Both the position numbers and the translations under genes were made by a program. The notes beneath the pieces were generated by a model that did not search any database, had not been told where the DNA came from, and saw nothing but the letters and a program-made list of their open reading frames with translations. This document shows, in pieces, positions 27,294-37,074 of a stretch of DNA of 64,000 bases (its first letter is position 1; each line of letters begins with the position of its first letter). The stretch is from Polaribacter glomeratus (GTDB taxonomy: Bacteria; Bacteroidota; Bacteroidia; Flavobacteriales; Flavobacteriaceae), in the NCBI RefSeq assembly GCF_002954665.1, contig NZ_MSCM01000001.1, positions 477,107 through 541,106 of the forward strand. Direction: 5' to 3'.

Positions 27294-27971
27294 TTATTTT
27301 TTGATCTTCTTGCAGTTTATTCTAATAATTTCAATAAATATTGGTAAAACAGATAGTAGCATAATTACTAATATCATAGCTTCAAAATTATTTTTCACAA
27401 AGGTTAGATTTCCAAAAAAGTAACCTAGAAAAACCAAACTAAAAACCCACACAAATGCTCCAATTATATTAAAGCGAGCAAATTTTGCATAAGGCATTTC
27501 TGCAATTCCTGCCACAAAAGGCGCAAAAGTTCTAATAATAGGTAAAAAACGTGCAATAATGATTGTTTTAGGACCATGAAGCGTATAAAATTCATTGGTC
27601 TTTATAATGTATTTTGGATTCACGATTGATTTATTCCTAATTTTCCAATTCAGCACTTTTAGACCTATATGTTTACCAAGATAATAATTTAAACCATCAC
27701 CAATAATTGCAGCTATGAGCAATAGAATAAGTGTTAAAACGAGATTCAACTCCGCTGTTTCTCCCAAATCATTTTTAACACCTGCGCAAAAAGTACCAGC
27801 AGTAAATAATAGAGCATCTCCTGGTAAAAAAGCCATAACTAAGAGTCCTGTCTCCAAAAATACGATTAAAAAGAGAATGGCATAAATCCAAATTCCATAC
27901 TCTAAAACCAATTCAAAAAGGTGTTTATCTAGATTTAGGAAAAAATTTCCAAAAATATTTATAATTTCCAA
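27294..27971 (-). CDS. DedA family membrane protein
   Basis: A 225-residue protein of the DedA/SNARE-associated family. It has LVFLETGLLVMAFLPGDALLFTAGT near residue 37, the amphipathic re-entrant segment, and GRFLP-type ARFLPIIRTFAPFVAGIAEM near 140, followed by FNIIGAFVWV. DedA proteins are lipid flippases/scramblases that recycle undecaprenyl phosphate or other phospholipids and support proton-motive-force homeostasis. The first possible start is a TTG at 27971 (MEIINIFG); no ATG is available before the conserved region, so TTG is accepted. Confidence 0.9.
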   Translation of the reverse strand: MEIINIFGNFFLNLDKHLFELVLEYGIWIYAILFLIVFLETGLLVMAFLPGDALLFTAGTFCAGVKNDLGETAELNLVLTLILLLIAAIIGDGLNYYLGKHIGLKVLNWKIRNKSIVNPKYIIKTNEFYTLHGPKTIIIARFLPIIRTFAPFVAGIAEMPYAKFARFNIIGAFVWVFSLVFLGYFFGNLTFVKNNFEAMILVIMLLSVLPIFIEIIRINCKKIKK

Positions 27972-28233
27972 AGTAGGGTTCTGTTTAGTGTTTTTAGGCT
28001 TAAATTATTTTTTAATATTGCTACTAAGTAGTTTCTTTAATCAATTTTTAAAACGGATTCTTTAAGTAGTACATATTTTTTATCTATAGATTTTTGTAAA
28101 AAAAGAAGGATAAAATAAAAACGATTCTGTTAATTTTTTAAATTCCAAAACCTTTTTTATTTTAACCCTTAAAAATCTATTTTAATATTTTTTTAGACTT
28201 TATAACTTCAGTAAAAAATATAGTTGATATTAT

Positions 28234-30168
28234 TTATATCCTTTTTATTAATAAATCATTATTAATTTTTGAAACATTTATAGGTATTTTTTCTTCCACA
28301 ATATTTGCTGATTCTAGCCCAAAGTCTGAAATGATTGTTAAACCACTCGATTTTAAGATGCGATAGAGTTTTATGGTGAATATATCTATTAGTGATAATT
28401 CATTTTCTGATGCCGCTCGTGAGTTTATTAAAACGTATTTAAAATCTGTTGGAATCTTATAATCAATCAAGCTTTTAAAAGCACTTTCGGGTATTATCTC
28501 TCCCGAATCAATTAAATCTTGATAAATTTTCTTGATAAAATAATCGATTAAGTGCGGTTCCTTAAATCCTAAATTTAAGGTAACAAAAAAGGCTCTTTTT
28601 GGTATAAGCGTTTCAATTTCATAGGCAATTTCGTGAGGCATATCAGTAATATTTAAATGTAAAAACCAATATACTTTTGCCTTTTTAGGTTGCATGTAAA
28701 ATAAGGAATGTACGATGGTTCTATCAATTAAATTAGCATTAGAAGATCTTGTTGGATATACAATATTAGTGGCGTAAAAAGGAATCTGAATATCATCCTG
28801 AATACTAATTAGCATCGGCTTAATGTCTACCATTTGTTGATATTCGGCAAATTTGCTTCTTAATCTTTTAGCTTTGTTATAAAATAGCAGTAATAAAAAG
28901 AAAAATGACGCCAGCAAAAGTGTAAACCATCCACCGTGAGGAATTTTATTAAGATTTGATATTAAAAAAGTGAATTCTATACTAAAAAAAACAATTACAA
29001 AAAAAGCATATATTCTTTTCAATTTTCGTTTTCTAATCCTTAACAAAAAGCCCAACAAAATACTTGTCATAATCATATCTATGGTAATTGCTAGTCCATA
29101 AGCAGCTTCCATATTCGACGCTTTTTTGAAAATAAAAATTACTAATAAACATCCAAAGAGTAAAAAATAATTAATTGCAGGTATATAAATTTGACCTTTG
29201 TGAGTTGAAGGATACTTAACTTTTAAATTAGTCCATAGTTTAAGTTTAATAGCTTCATTTACTAAGGTGAAAATTCCTGTAATTAATGCCTGACTAGCAA
29301 TGATTGTAGATAATGTTGCAATACCTATTACGTAATATAAAAATCCATCTGGCACAGTTGCATAAAATACCGAGTCTACACTGCCTTTTCCTTGCATTGA
29401 TAAACAAAAAGCAGCTTGTCCAAAATAGTTAAGCAACAACATACTTAAAACAAAAGTCCACGCAATTCGTATATTCTTTTTACCGCAATGACCAAGATCA
29501 GAATATAATGCTTCTGCTCCTGTACTACATAAAAATACTGCACCTAAAACCCAAATAGCTTTTGGGTAATTATATAAAAACGAAAAGGCATACACAGGAT
29601 TTATTGCTTTTAGAACTTCTGGGTTTTTTATTAGCTGTAGCGCGCCCAAGGTTCCTAAAGTTAAAAACCAAATAAGCATTACTGGGCCAAAAAAGCCGCC
29701 AATTTTTTTAGTTCCAAACTGCTGAATTAAAAACAAACCAATTACAATAGCAACTACAATTGGTAAAGTTGAAATGTCTGGATAAATTAAACTTAATCCC
29801 TCAACCGCCGAAGAAATAGAAATTGCAGGTGTTATAAAACCATCACTAATTAATGTGGCACAGCCAATCAATGCAGGATAAATAATCCATTTCGACTTTG
29901 TTCTGCGCAATAATGCATACAGCGCAAAAATACCTCCTTCGCCGTGGTTGTCTGCATTTAAAGCTAAGTAAATATATTTAAATGTTGCTATAATTAATAG
30001 CGTCCAAAAAATGCAAGATAAACTTCCAAGCACCAATACTTCATCAAAAGTGTTACCTTGGGTAATGGCTGTAAAAACATAAAGAGGTGAGGTTCCTATA
30101 TCGCCAAAAACAATTCCTAATGTTACTAAAAGTGACATTATTGATACTTTATTTAGGTTTTCTTGCAT
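28234..30168 (-). CDS. kup: Kup-type potassium uptake protein
   Basis: A 644-residue KUP/HAK/KT potassium transporter. It opens with VTLGIVFGDIGTSPLYVFTA (residues 14-33), followed by DNHGEGGIFALYALLRR near 73, twelve hydrophobic segments to about residue 425, and a soluble C-terminal domain of about 200 residues. It imports K+ with protons at the inner membrane. A 167-residue anchored protein is encoded 32 bases upstream on the same strand, so the two are probably co-expressed. The 262-base gap downstream (27972-28233) has no gene that I can see. Confidence 0.95.
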   Translation of the reverse strand: MQENLNKVSIMSLLVTLGIVFGDIGTSPLYVFTAITQGNTFDEVLVLGSLSCIFWTLLIIATFKYIYLALNADNHGEGGIFALYALLRRTKSKWIIYPALIGCATLISDGFITPAISISSAVEGLSLIYPDISTLPIVVAIVIGLFLIQQFGTKKIGGFFGPVMLIWFLTLGTLGALQLIKNPEVLKAINPVYAFSFLYNYPKAIWVLGAVFLCSTGAEALYSDLGHCGKKNIRIAWTFVLSMLLLNYFGQAAFCLSMQGKGSVDSVFYATVPDGFLYYVIGIATLSTIIASQALITGIFTLVNEAIKLKLWTNLKVKYPSTHKGQIYIPAINYFLLFGCLLVIFIFKKASNMEAAYGLAITIDMIMTSILLGFLLRIRKRKLKRIYAFFVIVFFSIEFTFLISNLNKIPHGGWFTLLLASFFFLLLLFYNKAKRLRSKFAEYQQMVDIKPMLISIQDDIQIPFYATNIVYPTRSSNANLIDRTIVHSLFYMQPKKAKVYWFLHLNITDMPHEIAYEIETLIPKRAFFVTLNLGFKEPHLIDYFIKKIYQDLIDSGEIIPESAFKSLIDYKIPTDFKYVLINSRAASENELSLIDIFTIKLYRILKSSGLTIISDFGLESANIVEEKIPINVSKINNDLLIKRI

Positions 30169-30200
30169 TTTTTATAGTTAAATTGAATTAAGTTGCACCT

Positions 30201-30704
30201 TTATTTTAAAGCTGCTTTTAGTTTATTTTGTTGAATTAATTTCTGCCATTTTTCAGCACGTTCTATTTCTGAATCTTGTGTAAATTCACTATTTACATCA
30301 TATAAATTAAGCGTACTAATTTTGTCTTTCTTTAAAAACATCAATTCTAAATTTAAAGATTGCAATTCAGTATGCATTTTATTTTCTCTTTTAACATCTC
30401 TTGTTTTTTTATTAATTTGACAGCCTTTTATCTGGTTTAAATCTATTTTTAAAAGCGATACTTCTTCGTTTATCAACTGCATAAAAACTAGTATATTTTG
30501 ATAATCGTCAAAGCCAATAAAATTATTATGCCATTGCTCTGTTTCACTCAGAGAAACGTTTTCATTTCTTATGGTATTTTTAAATAATTTTTCTTTTTTT
30601 GTGGTATTATTTTTTCCTATAAATATGAAATAAATACATGGTAAAACACAGAATAAGGTAGTGATTGTGTAAATCACAGACATTGATATTTTTATTGCAA
30701 GCAT
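30201..30704 (-). CDS. Hypothetical single-pass membrane protein ahead of kup
   Basis: A 167-residue protein with one N-terminal membrane segment (residues 8-29, SVIYTITTLFCVLPCIYFIF). The cytosolic part has alternating strands and basic residues (LLKIDLNQIKGCQINKK, LELMFLKKDKISTLNLYDVN) that resemble a PH-like beta barrel, then a C-terminal helix. No family is recognised with certainty. It is only 32 bases from kup and on the same strand, so a role in potassium uptake or its regulation is possible but unproven. Confidence 0.7.
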   Translation of the reverse strand: MLAIKISMSVIYTITTLFCVLPCIYFIFIGKNNTTKKEKLFKNTIRNENVSLSETEQWHNNFIGFDDYQNILVFMQLINEEVSLLKIDLNQIKGCQINKKTRDVKRENKMHTELQSLNLELMFLKKDKISTLNLYDVNSEFTQDSEIERAEKWQKLIQQNKLKAALK

Positions 30705-30792
30705 AGTGTAAGTTTTTTATTGATTTAACTGCATTAACTTTCTGTTCTCGAAAATTGAGAACACTTTTTAGTAAAAAATAGGAAGTACTTTT

Positions 30793-31140
30793 TTACGTAA
30801 AAAAATGAAAAGGAAAAAGGATAATTTTTGATGTTAGTTTTAAAGGAATCCTATTTCCAATCGCTAAATAAACAAGTTTATAATTGTAAGTTTCGGCAAC
30901 GGGTTGCTTTAGTTTATTTTCTAAATAGTTATTTGGAATTTTAGATGTTTTTCCAGACCAATTAGCACTGTTTATTTCTAAATGTGCATCAACAATTAAT
31001 GCTTGATGATTAATGTTGTTAGACAAATTTTTAATTTCTGTTTTGCGATCAAAAGTTGAGGTAGCTTCATTTAATTGAAGTGATGAGGTAAAAGAAAGCC
31101 ACAAAATAAGGCTAAAAATAAAACACTTAAAGTAAAGCAT
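30793..31140 (-). CDS. Small exported hypothetical protein
   Basis: A 115-residue protein with a signal peptide (MLYFKCFIFSLILWLSFTSS) and no recognisable domain. The body contains ALIVDAHLEINSANWSGKTS and NYKLVYLAIGNRIPLKLTSK, plausible beta strands. It lies 88 bases upstream of the kup-linked gene. A real gene is likely because of the clean signal peptide and isolated position, but function is unknown. Confidence 0.55.
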   Translation of the reverse strand: MLYFKCFIFSLILWLSFTSSLQLNEATSTFDRKTEIKNLSNNINHQALIVDAHLEINSANWSGKTSKIPNNYLENKLKQPVAETYNYKLVYLAIGNRIPLKLTSKIILFPFHFFT

Positions 31141-31333
31141 TTATAAATAATTTGAGTACAAATGTATGTTAATAAATTCATTCATAATTAGATTTTTTTT
31201 CAAAAATTTTAAGAATATTTTTTGAACCATTTATTGCTGCGAGTTGTTGAAATAAAATGATTAGAAAATAGCTTAATTTAGTAGGGTTAGACAATTTATC
31301 TCTTGAAATTCATCAACATATAAAAGCTACTAT

Positions 31334-32455
31334 TTAATCTTTCTGCTCTAAATGAGACCACAACTTAGGGGTGGATTTTAGATATCTGGGATTTGCTATT
31401 TCTTCTAACCATTTTTTTGTAATAAACTCACTTTTTTGAATGCGAGAATCTACGTGTTTAAACAAGTCGTTATTTTTCCACATTGGCTGTTCTGGCCAGT
31501 TTACATTGATGTAAGAAAATGCTTTGATAACATCTTTATTGTCATTTAAAGTTTTAATAAAAGGCACAAACCATTGTTCCCAGGCTTGTTTTGCTTGCGC
31601 AGGATTTGAAAGAAACGTATCCAAGAATTGTGAACCATTAAAAAGAATAGGAGCTGCTTCTGCAATAAATACGGGTTTATGATGTTTTCTAGCAAAGGTT
31701 AGCATTTCTTCGTCTGTGTTTATGAAATAAGAATAGGCACACCAATCAACCAAATCATCACCAGGATACCATTCTTCCAAAATTTTTTGATCAGAACCTG
31801 TTCCTTTAGATTGCCAAACAAAAGCAATATTGGTTACTTTCATTTCGGCAAACATGGCATGAATGCGTTTCCAAGAAGCCAAATAGTCTTTTTTGTTATA
31901 ATTATTCCAATCCCAACCATCAAACTCATAACCAATCCGAAGAAAAACAGGCCTTTTTATACTTTTAATCCATTCGCCAAGTTCTTTTATTAAAGAATCG
32001 TGTTTGCCATTTGCTACTTTTTTTTCGTTACCAACTAAAGATAAACCAATGGCAATAATGCTATGTTTAAAAGCTGCATTATCCACATAACATTGCATGC
32101 AACTGTCTTCTGCGCCCCAATTTGCAATCGTTTTAATGCCGTCATTTCCTTTTTGCAGATATCCGTAAGATTCAGTTCCTTTTGCAAAACCGGTGTATAA
32201 AGTAATGCCGGCAGGAATCTCAAAATGGTCGCAATATCCATCAGAATAATTTTCAAGACCGCCAATAGCTTTTAAATCTTGACCAATAAAAAATAGACAT
32301 TCGCCGTTTTTAGGCTCAAATTTAGCGCTAGTGGATACTGTTTTAAGAGAAGTATTTTGCATATTTTGTTTAACTGATGCGCAACTATAAATTATAAAAA
32401 TAATTGCAAAGTTTATTAAATGTTGATGTTTTGTGTTTTTCAAATTTCTGTTCAA
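31334..32455 (-). CDS. GH26-like glycoside hydrolase lipoprotein
   Basis: A 373-residue predicted lipoprotein (INFAIIFIIYSC, lipidated Cys near residue 25). The fold pattern is that of family GH26 TIM-barrel hydrolases (beta-mannanases, lichenases). RPVFLRIGYEFDGWDWNNY near residue 168 gives the putative acid/base Glu, DLVDWCAYSYF lies near 235, and KPVFIAEAAPILF near 260 gives the putative nucleophile Glu. Substrate is unknown. No ATG exists before the signal; TTG codons at 32455 or 32443 are the possible starts. It is tailed by no SusC/D pair, so it is not in an obvious polysaccharide locus. Confidence 0.75.
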   Translation of the reverse strand: MNRNLKNTKHQHLINFAIIFIIYSCASVKQNMQNTSLKTVSTSAKFEPKNGECLFFIGQDLKAIGGLENYSDGYCDHFEIPAGITLYTGFAKGTESYGYLQKGNDGIKTIANWGAEDSCMQCYVDNAAFKHSIIAIGLSLVGNEKKVANGKHDSLIKELGEWIKSIKRPVFLRIGYEFDGWDWNNYNKKDYLASWKRIHAMFAEMKVTNIAFVWQSKGTGSDQKILEEWYPGDDLVDWCAYSYFINTDEEMLTFARKHHKPVFIAEAAPILFNGSQFLDTFLSNPAQAKQAWEQWFVPFIKTLNDNKDVIKAFSYINVNWPEQPMWKNNDLFKHVDSRIQKSEFITKKWLEEIANPRYLKSTPKLWSHLEQKD

Positions 32456-32505
32456 TTTATATAATTACCCAATTAAAACTATAGAAAGAAAATTTTTGTA
32501 ACCTT

Positions 32506-33765
32506 TTACAACTGTCCATCACTTTTAAGGTTATTAATTAAGTTCATAATTTTAGGATTTTCATATTTCAATGGATGAAAATATTCAGCATAACTAGGCA
32601 AATCAATACTTTTTAAAATATGGTTAGCACATAATTCTCCAGCAGCACAAGCGCTCATTGTTCCGTAACCTGCAAGTGCGCCAACAACAAAAACGTTTTT
32701 CTCTTTGGTTGGCCCAATAATTGGCCAATTTTCTTTTGTTCTAGTGTAATAACCAGCATATTCTATAATTGGCGTAGGAATATCTTCTTCATAAGCAGCT
32801 AACTCTGGAATAAACCGACTGGCACCTTTTAAAACTGCTTGCGGAAATAAATCGAAATTTTTAGGATGCCATTCTGGTATTTCACTTTCTGTTTGAAAAG
32901 CCCAGCCGAGTTTTATGCCTTCAGTTTCTGGTTTTATATGCAAACCTCCAGGAAACTCCTGCAATAACCAATGTAACTTTTCATCCGAAGAAAAAAAAGC
33001 GATTTCGTCTTTTGACCAATTTAGCTTTTGAGAATCTGCATAAATGGTAAAAGGCATATTTTTTGGGATGATGTTTTTAGGATCTGGAATGATAAATTTT
33101 CTTTGTAACGTATTTATAACAGGAAAATGTAAATCTAACATGTTTGCAATAGTATTGATAAAAGGACCGGAAGAAATTACAATTTTAGAGGCATTTAGGG
33201 TTTCTTTAGAAGCTAAATTTACCTTATAATCGCCATTAATTTTACTGATTGATAAAACTTCTGATTGTATAAATTGAAGTCCCATTTTTTTAGCTTCACG
33301 TAATAGTAAATTACCTAAATCGTACACATCAATTTTACCTGCATTTTTTATTTTTATAATTTTTGCTATCTTTTTATCTAAATAAGGATAGTCTCTTTGG
33401 ATGATTGCCGTGTCATCAATTTTTTCTAAAAGGGCTTTAGATTTGTCATTTGATTCTATGTCAAAAATAGGGTTTTCTTTGTGATGACTTATAAAATTAT
33501 AACCAGATTCTATCATTTTAAAAGAGTCTGAGCCATATTTTAGTCTTAAGTCTTTCATCAATAAAATGCTGCGGCTTACAAAATTCTGCATGCATTCTTG
33601 TGGCCAATAATCTCTGTAATTTTCGCCAGATTTACTTGTTGTAAATGATAAAGGTTGATTTTTATCAACTAAAACAACCTTCGATTTACAATTGTTTTTA
33701 AGTAAATAGTAAGCTGTCGAAATGCCCGCAATTCCTGCTCCGCAGATAACAATAGAAGTAGCCAT
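32506..33765 (-). CDS. FAD-dependent oxidoreductase (DAO family)
   Basis: A 419-residue flavoenzyme. The N-terminal dinucleotide fold is VICGAGIAGISTAYYLL (residues 6-22). An insertion with substrate-binding beta sheet follows, and the C-terminal FAD motif is GPTKEKNVFVVGALAGYGTM near residue 350. This is the glycine/sarcosine/D-amino-acid oxidase-like fold; the substrate (amino acid, sarcosine-like amine or opine) cannot be told. There is no signal peptide, so it is cytosolic. The neighbour at 33866 is divergent, with about 100 bases between the start codons. Confidence 0.85.
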   Translation of the reverse strand: MATSIVICGAGIAGISTAYYLLKNNCKSKVVLVDKNQPLSFTTSKSGENYRDYWPQECMQNFVSRSILLMKDLRLKYGSDSFKMIESGYNFISHHKENPIFDIESNDKSKALLEKIDDTAIIQRDYPYLDKKIAKIIKIKNAGKIDVYDLGNLLLREAKKMGLQFIQSEVLSISKINGDYKVNLASKETLNASKIVISSGPFINTIANMLDLHFPVINTLQRKFIIPDPKNIIPKNMPFTIYADSQKLNWSKDEIAFFSSDEKLHWLLQEFPGGLHIKPETEGIKLGWAFQTESEIPEWHPKNFDLFPQAVLKGASRFIPELAAYEEDIPTPIIEYAGYYTRTKENWPIIGPTKEKNVFVVGALAGYGTMSACAAGELCANHILKSIDLPSYAEYFHPLKYENPKIMNLINNLKSDGQL

Positions 33766-33865
33766 ATAAATAGATTGTATCGATATTTAAAAATAAACTA
33801 AATTAAACACGTAAGGTCATAATTTTAAATAATTTGTATATTTAACCCAGCAAATTTATTTTCTT

Positions 33866-35506
33866 ATGAAAAATATTCTTTTTATTTTTATGCTGACTTT
33901 TTTACTAAATTCTTGTAAAAATCGACAACCTGAAATCATTTTTAAAAAATATAATGAAACGGCTGAATTAGTAGCACAGCAAAACCATGAAAATAATAGA
34001 ATGAAATTTAAACTCATTCAATCTAAGCAATTAGATATGAATGAAGTTTTTAAACCTTTTAAGGACGATTTAGCTTATTTTTCTGAAGAAAATTACCAAA
34101 AGTTAAAACCTTTAATTCTTGAAAAAGACATTCCTTCGCTACAAAAAAGCATCAAAGCAGGAAGTTTAACCTATGAAAAATTGACGCTCTTTTATTTGTA
34201 TAGAATTAGAAAGTTTGAAAGTGATAGTACAAAATCTTTAAATGCCATTATTGCACTAAATGCTGATGTTTTAAAAGAAGCTAGAGAAAAAGATAAGAAT
34301 GCAAAAGATATTTCTGAATTTTCTATATACGGAATGCCTATTTTATTGAAAGATAATATAGACACAAAAGAAATGCCAACTACCGCGGGAGCGATTGCGT
34401 TAGAAAAAAATTTAACTAAAACGGATGCTTTTATTGTTGAAAAACTCAAAGAAAATGGTGCTTTAATTTTAGGGAAGGTAAACCTAAGTGAATGGGCGTA
34501 TTTTTTCTGTTCTGGTTGCCCTTTAGGATATTCTGCCATTGGCGGACAAACTTTAAACCCTTACGGCAGAAAAGTATTTGAAACTGGAGGAAGTTCTGCA
34601 GGAAGTGGCGTTGCAGTTGCTGCAAATTATGCAGTTGCAGCGATAGGAACAGAAACATCGGGTTCTATAACATCGCCCTCAAGTTTGAATTCTGTTGTAG
34701 GTTTAAAACCTACCATAGGTGTTTTGAGTAGAACCGGTATTGCACCAATTTCTAGTACCTTAGATACACCTGGCCCAATGACAAAAAATGTTATTGATAA
34801 CGCAATTTTATTAAACGCGATAAAAGGTTTTGATGAGAAGGATAATGCTTCGAAAAAATTAAGCGGAGATTATTTACAAAACGGATTTAGAAATAACTTT
34901 ACAGGTAAGAAAGTAGGAGTTTTAAAATCGCTCTTATCAGATTCAATTTATGCAAATACGATAAAAGAACTTAAAAAAGCAGGAGCAGAGATTTTAGAAA
35001 TTACACCGCCAGAAATTTCTTTTGATGGGTTTATTACTTTATTAAATATTGATATGAAACATGATTTGCCAAAATATTTAAAGAACAATGCAGACAAATC
35101 TTTAAATGTTAAAAATGTAAAAGATGTTATAACTTTTAATAAAAAAGATTCTCTTTTAAGAGCTCCTTATGGTCAACAATTATTTAAAGGAATAGTAAAA
35201 GATACCACTACTTTAGAACAGCTAGAAATTGTGAAACAACATTTAAACTCAGAAGGGAAAAAGTATTTACAAGCTTTAGAAGCAGAGAATTTAGACGCAA
35301 TTTTATCAATTAATAATTATCATTCGGGTATTGCCGCGGTTGCAAAATATCCAACGCTTACAATTCCTATGGGATATAAAGAGTCGGGAGAACCTATTAG
35401 TTTAACGTTTATTGGAGTTCCTTTTTCGGAAAGAAGACTATTAGAAATCGGGTATGCTTTTGAACAATTAACAAAAGTGAGAAAAATGCCTAAAAACTAT
35501 CAATAG
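33866..35506 (+). CDS. Exported amidase (amidase signature family)
   Basis: A 546-residue lipoprotein-type amidase. The lipobox is FLLNSC with Cys17. The amidase-signature core has Lys162 in ILLKDNIDT, GGSSAGSGVAVAANYAVAAI at 241-260 (cis Ser) and GTETSGSITS at 261-270 (nucleophile Ser267), the complete Ser-cisSer-Lys triad. Members hydrolyse amide bonds of small molecules or peptide amides; its surface location suggests scavenging. A leading linker of about 90 residues separates the lipid anchor from the core. Related proteins are common in marine flavobacteria. The gene is monocistronic. Confidence 0.9.
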   Translation: MKNILFIFMLTFLLNSCKNRQPEIIFKKYNETAELVAQQNHENNRMKFKLIQSKQLDMNEVFKPFKDDLAYFSEENYQKLKPLILEKDIPSLQKSIKAGSLTYEKLTLFYLYRIRKFESDSTKSLNAIIALNADVLKEAREKDKNAKDISEFSIYGMPILLKDNIDTKEMPTTAGAIALEKNLTKTDAFIVEKLKENGALILGKVNLSEWAYFFCSGCPLGYSAIGGQTLNPYGRKVFETGGSSAGSGVAVAANYAVAAIGTETSGSITSPSSLNSVVGLKPTIGVLSRTGIAPISSTLDTPGPMTKNVIDNAILLNAIKGFDEKDNASKKLSGDYLQNGFRNNFTGKKVGVLKSLLSDSIYANTIKELKKAGAEILEITPPEISFDGFITLLNIDMKHDLPKYLKNNADKSLNVKNVKDVITFNKKDSLLRAPYGQQLFKGIVKDTTTLEQLEIVKQHLNSEGKKYLQALEAENLDAILSINNYHSGIAAVAKYPTLTIPMGYKESGEPISLTFIGVPFSERRLLEIGYAFEQLTKVRKMPKNYQ

Positions 35507-35533
35507 AAAGAATACCAATCATTTAAAAATCAC

Positions 35534-35541
35534 TATTTTTG
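35534..35541 (+). promoter_or_regulatory. Putative -7 box (TATTTTTG) of rimO
   Basis: This TAnnTTTG match lies 91 bases before the rimO ATG, giving a leader of roughly 85 bases. The leader contains a short ATG frame of 11 codons (35578-35613), not called as a gene. Confidence 0.5.
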
Positions 35542-35631
35542 CACTCGTTTTAATTTTTATACAAATTAAAGCGAAAAATGATAAGAATATACTGTCTAAA
35601 GCCAAGCAGCTAAGGGCAAAAAGCTATACAT

Positions 35632-36948
35632 ATGCGCACAAAAACTATCAAAAAAAATAAGATTAACGTTGTTACTTTAGGTTGTTCAAAGAACATTTAC
35701 GACTCTGAAGTGCTAATGGGCCAGTTAAAAGCCAATGGTAAAAACGTGGTTCACGAAGATCCTGAAGATGATGGAAATATTGTTGTTATAAATACTTGCG
35801 GATTTATTGGTAAAGCCAAAGAAGAAAGTATTGACACTATTTTGCATTATGTGCAAAGAAAAGAAGCGGGTGAAATTGATAAAGTTTTTGTTTCGGGTTG
35901 TTTAAGTGAACGATATAAGCCAGATTTAGAGAAGGAAATCCCCAATGTAGATCAGTATTTTGGTACACATGATTTGCCAAATTTATTAAAGGTTTTAGAA
36001 GCGGATTATAAGCACGAATTAATAGGAGAACGTTTAACAACGACTCCAAAACACTATGCATATTTAAAAATTGCCGAAGGTTGTGATAGACCTTGTTCTT
36101 TTTGCGCAATACCTTTAATGCGAGGTAAGCATAAATCTACGCCAATTGAAAACATTGTTATAGAAGCTACTAAATTAGCAGAAAAGGGGATTAAGGAAAT
36201 CATGCTAATTGCACAAGATTTAACCTATTATGGTTTAGATATTTATAAAAAAAGAGCTTTAGCACAATTGTTAGTAGCGCTGGCTAAAGTAGACGGAATA
36301 GAATGGATTAGAATGCATTATGCTTTTCCTACAGGTTTTCCAATGGATGTTTTAGACGTGATGAAACGCGAACCTAAAGTGTGTAATTACTTAGACATTC
36401 CTTTACAACACATCAATTCAGAGATTTTAAAATCGATGAAACGAGGAACAACGCACGAAAAAACGACTGCTTTAATTCATAAATTTAGAGAAGCTGTGCC
36501 AGAAATGGGGATAAGAACTACTTTAATTGTAGGATATCCAGGAGAAACAGAAGCTCATTTTCAAGAATTAAAAGAGTGGGTAGAAGAAATGCGTTTTGAG
36601 CGTTTAGGTGTTTTTGAATATTCGCACGAAGAAAATACTGGGGCTTATGTTTTAGAAGATAATGTGCCTGCGGATGTGAAATTTAAACGTGTTAATGAGA
36701 TTATGGAAATTCAGTCTCAAATTTCATGGGAACTGAATCAACAAAAAATTGGTAAAACGTTTAGATGTTTGTTTGATAGAAAGGATGGCGAGTATTTTTA
36801 CGGAAGAACAGAATACGATTCACCTGATGTTGATAATGATGTTTTAGTAGATGCAAAAGAGCATTATGTTAAAATAGGAGAGTTTATCGATATCGAAATT
36901 CACGAAGCTGGAGATTATGATTTATACGGAACGCCCGTTAAAAAATAA
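35632..36948 (+). CDS. rimO: Ribosomal protein uS12 methylthiotransferase RimO
   Basis: A 438-residue radical-SAM methylthiotransferase. The N-terminal UPF0004 domain starts VVTLGCSKNIYDSEVLMGQL, with further Cys ligands in NTCGFIG and VSGCLSERY. The radical-SAM cluster cysteines are Cys151, Cys155 and Cys158 (CDRPCSFC). A TRAM domain closes the protein (from about residue 375). The LGCSKNxxDSE signature separates RimO from MiaB and MtaB. It adds a methylthio group to an aspartate of ribosomal protein S12. A perfect hairpin terminator follows. Confidence 0.95.
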   Translation: MRTKTIKKNKINVVTLGCSKNIYDSEVLMGQLKANGKNVVHEDPEDDGNIVVINTCGFIGKAKEESIDTILHYVQRKEAGEIDKVFVSGCLSERYKPDLEKEIPNVDQYFGTHDLPNLLKVLEADYKHELIGERLTTTPKHYAYLKIAEGCDRPCSFCAIPLMRGKHKSTPIENIVIEATKLAEKGIKEIMLIAQDLTYYGLDIYKKRALAQLLVALAKVDGIEWIRMHYAFPTGFPMDVLDVMKREPKVCNYLDIPLQHINSEILKSMKRGTTHEKTTALIHKFREAVPEMGIRTTLIVGYPGETEAHFQELKEWVEEMRFERLGVFEYSHEENTGAYVLEDNVPADVKFKRVNEIMEIQSQISWELNQQKIGKTFRCLFDRKDGEYFYGRTEYDSPDVDNDVLVDAKEHYVKIGEFIDIEIHEAGDYDLYGTPVKK

Positions 36949-36967
36949 ATAGTACTTGATACGATAT

Positions 36968-36996
36968 AAAAATACGGCAATTGCCGTATTTTTTTG
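36968..36996 (+). terminator. Intrinsic terminator of rimO
   Basis: A perfect stem of 12-13 bp, AAAATACGGCAA with TTGCCGTATTTT, with no loop bases beyond its centre, followed by T7. Confidence 0.88.
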
Positions 36997-37074
36997 TTTA
37001 TATAATTCCGTTTTAGATTCTTTAGAATCTATTAAAAATATTTTTTAAGGTCTCTAATTGCTGTAAACTTTTAA

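Noticed and set aside
35578..35613. 11-codon frame in the rimO leader as a regulatory uORF
   Set aside because: Short, no regulatory codon pattern or attenuator hairpin was seen; nothing beyond an ATG supports it.
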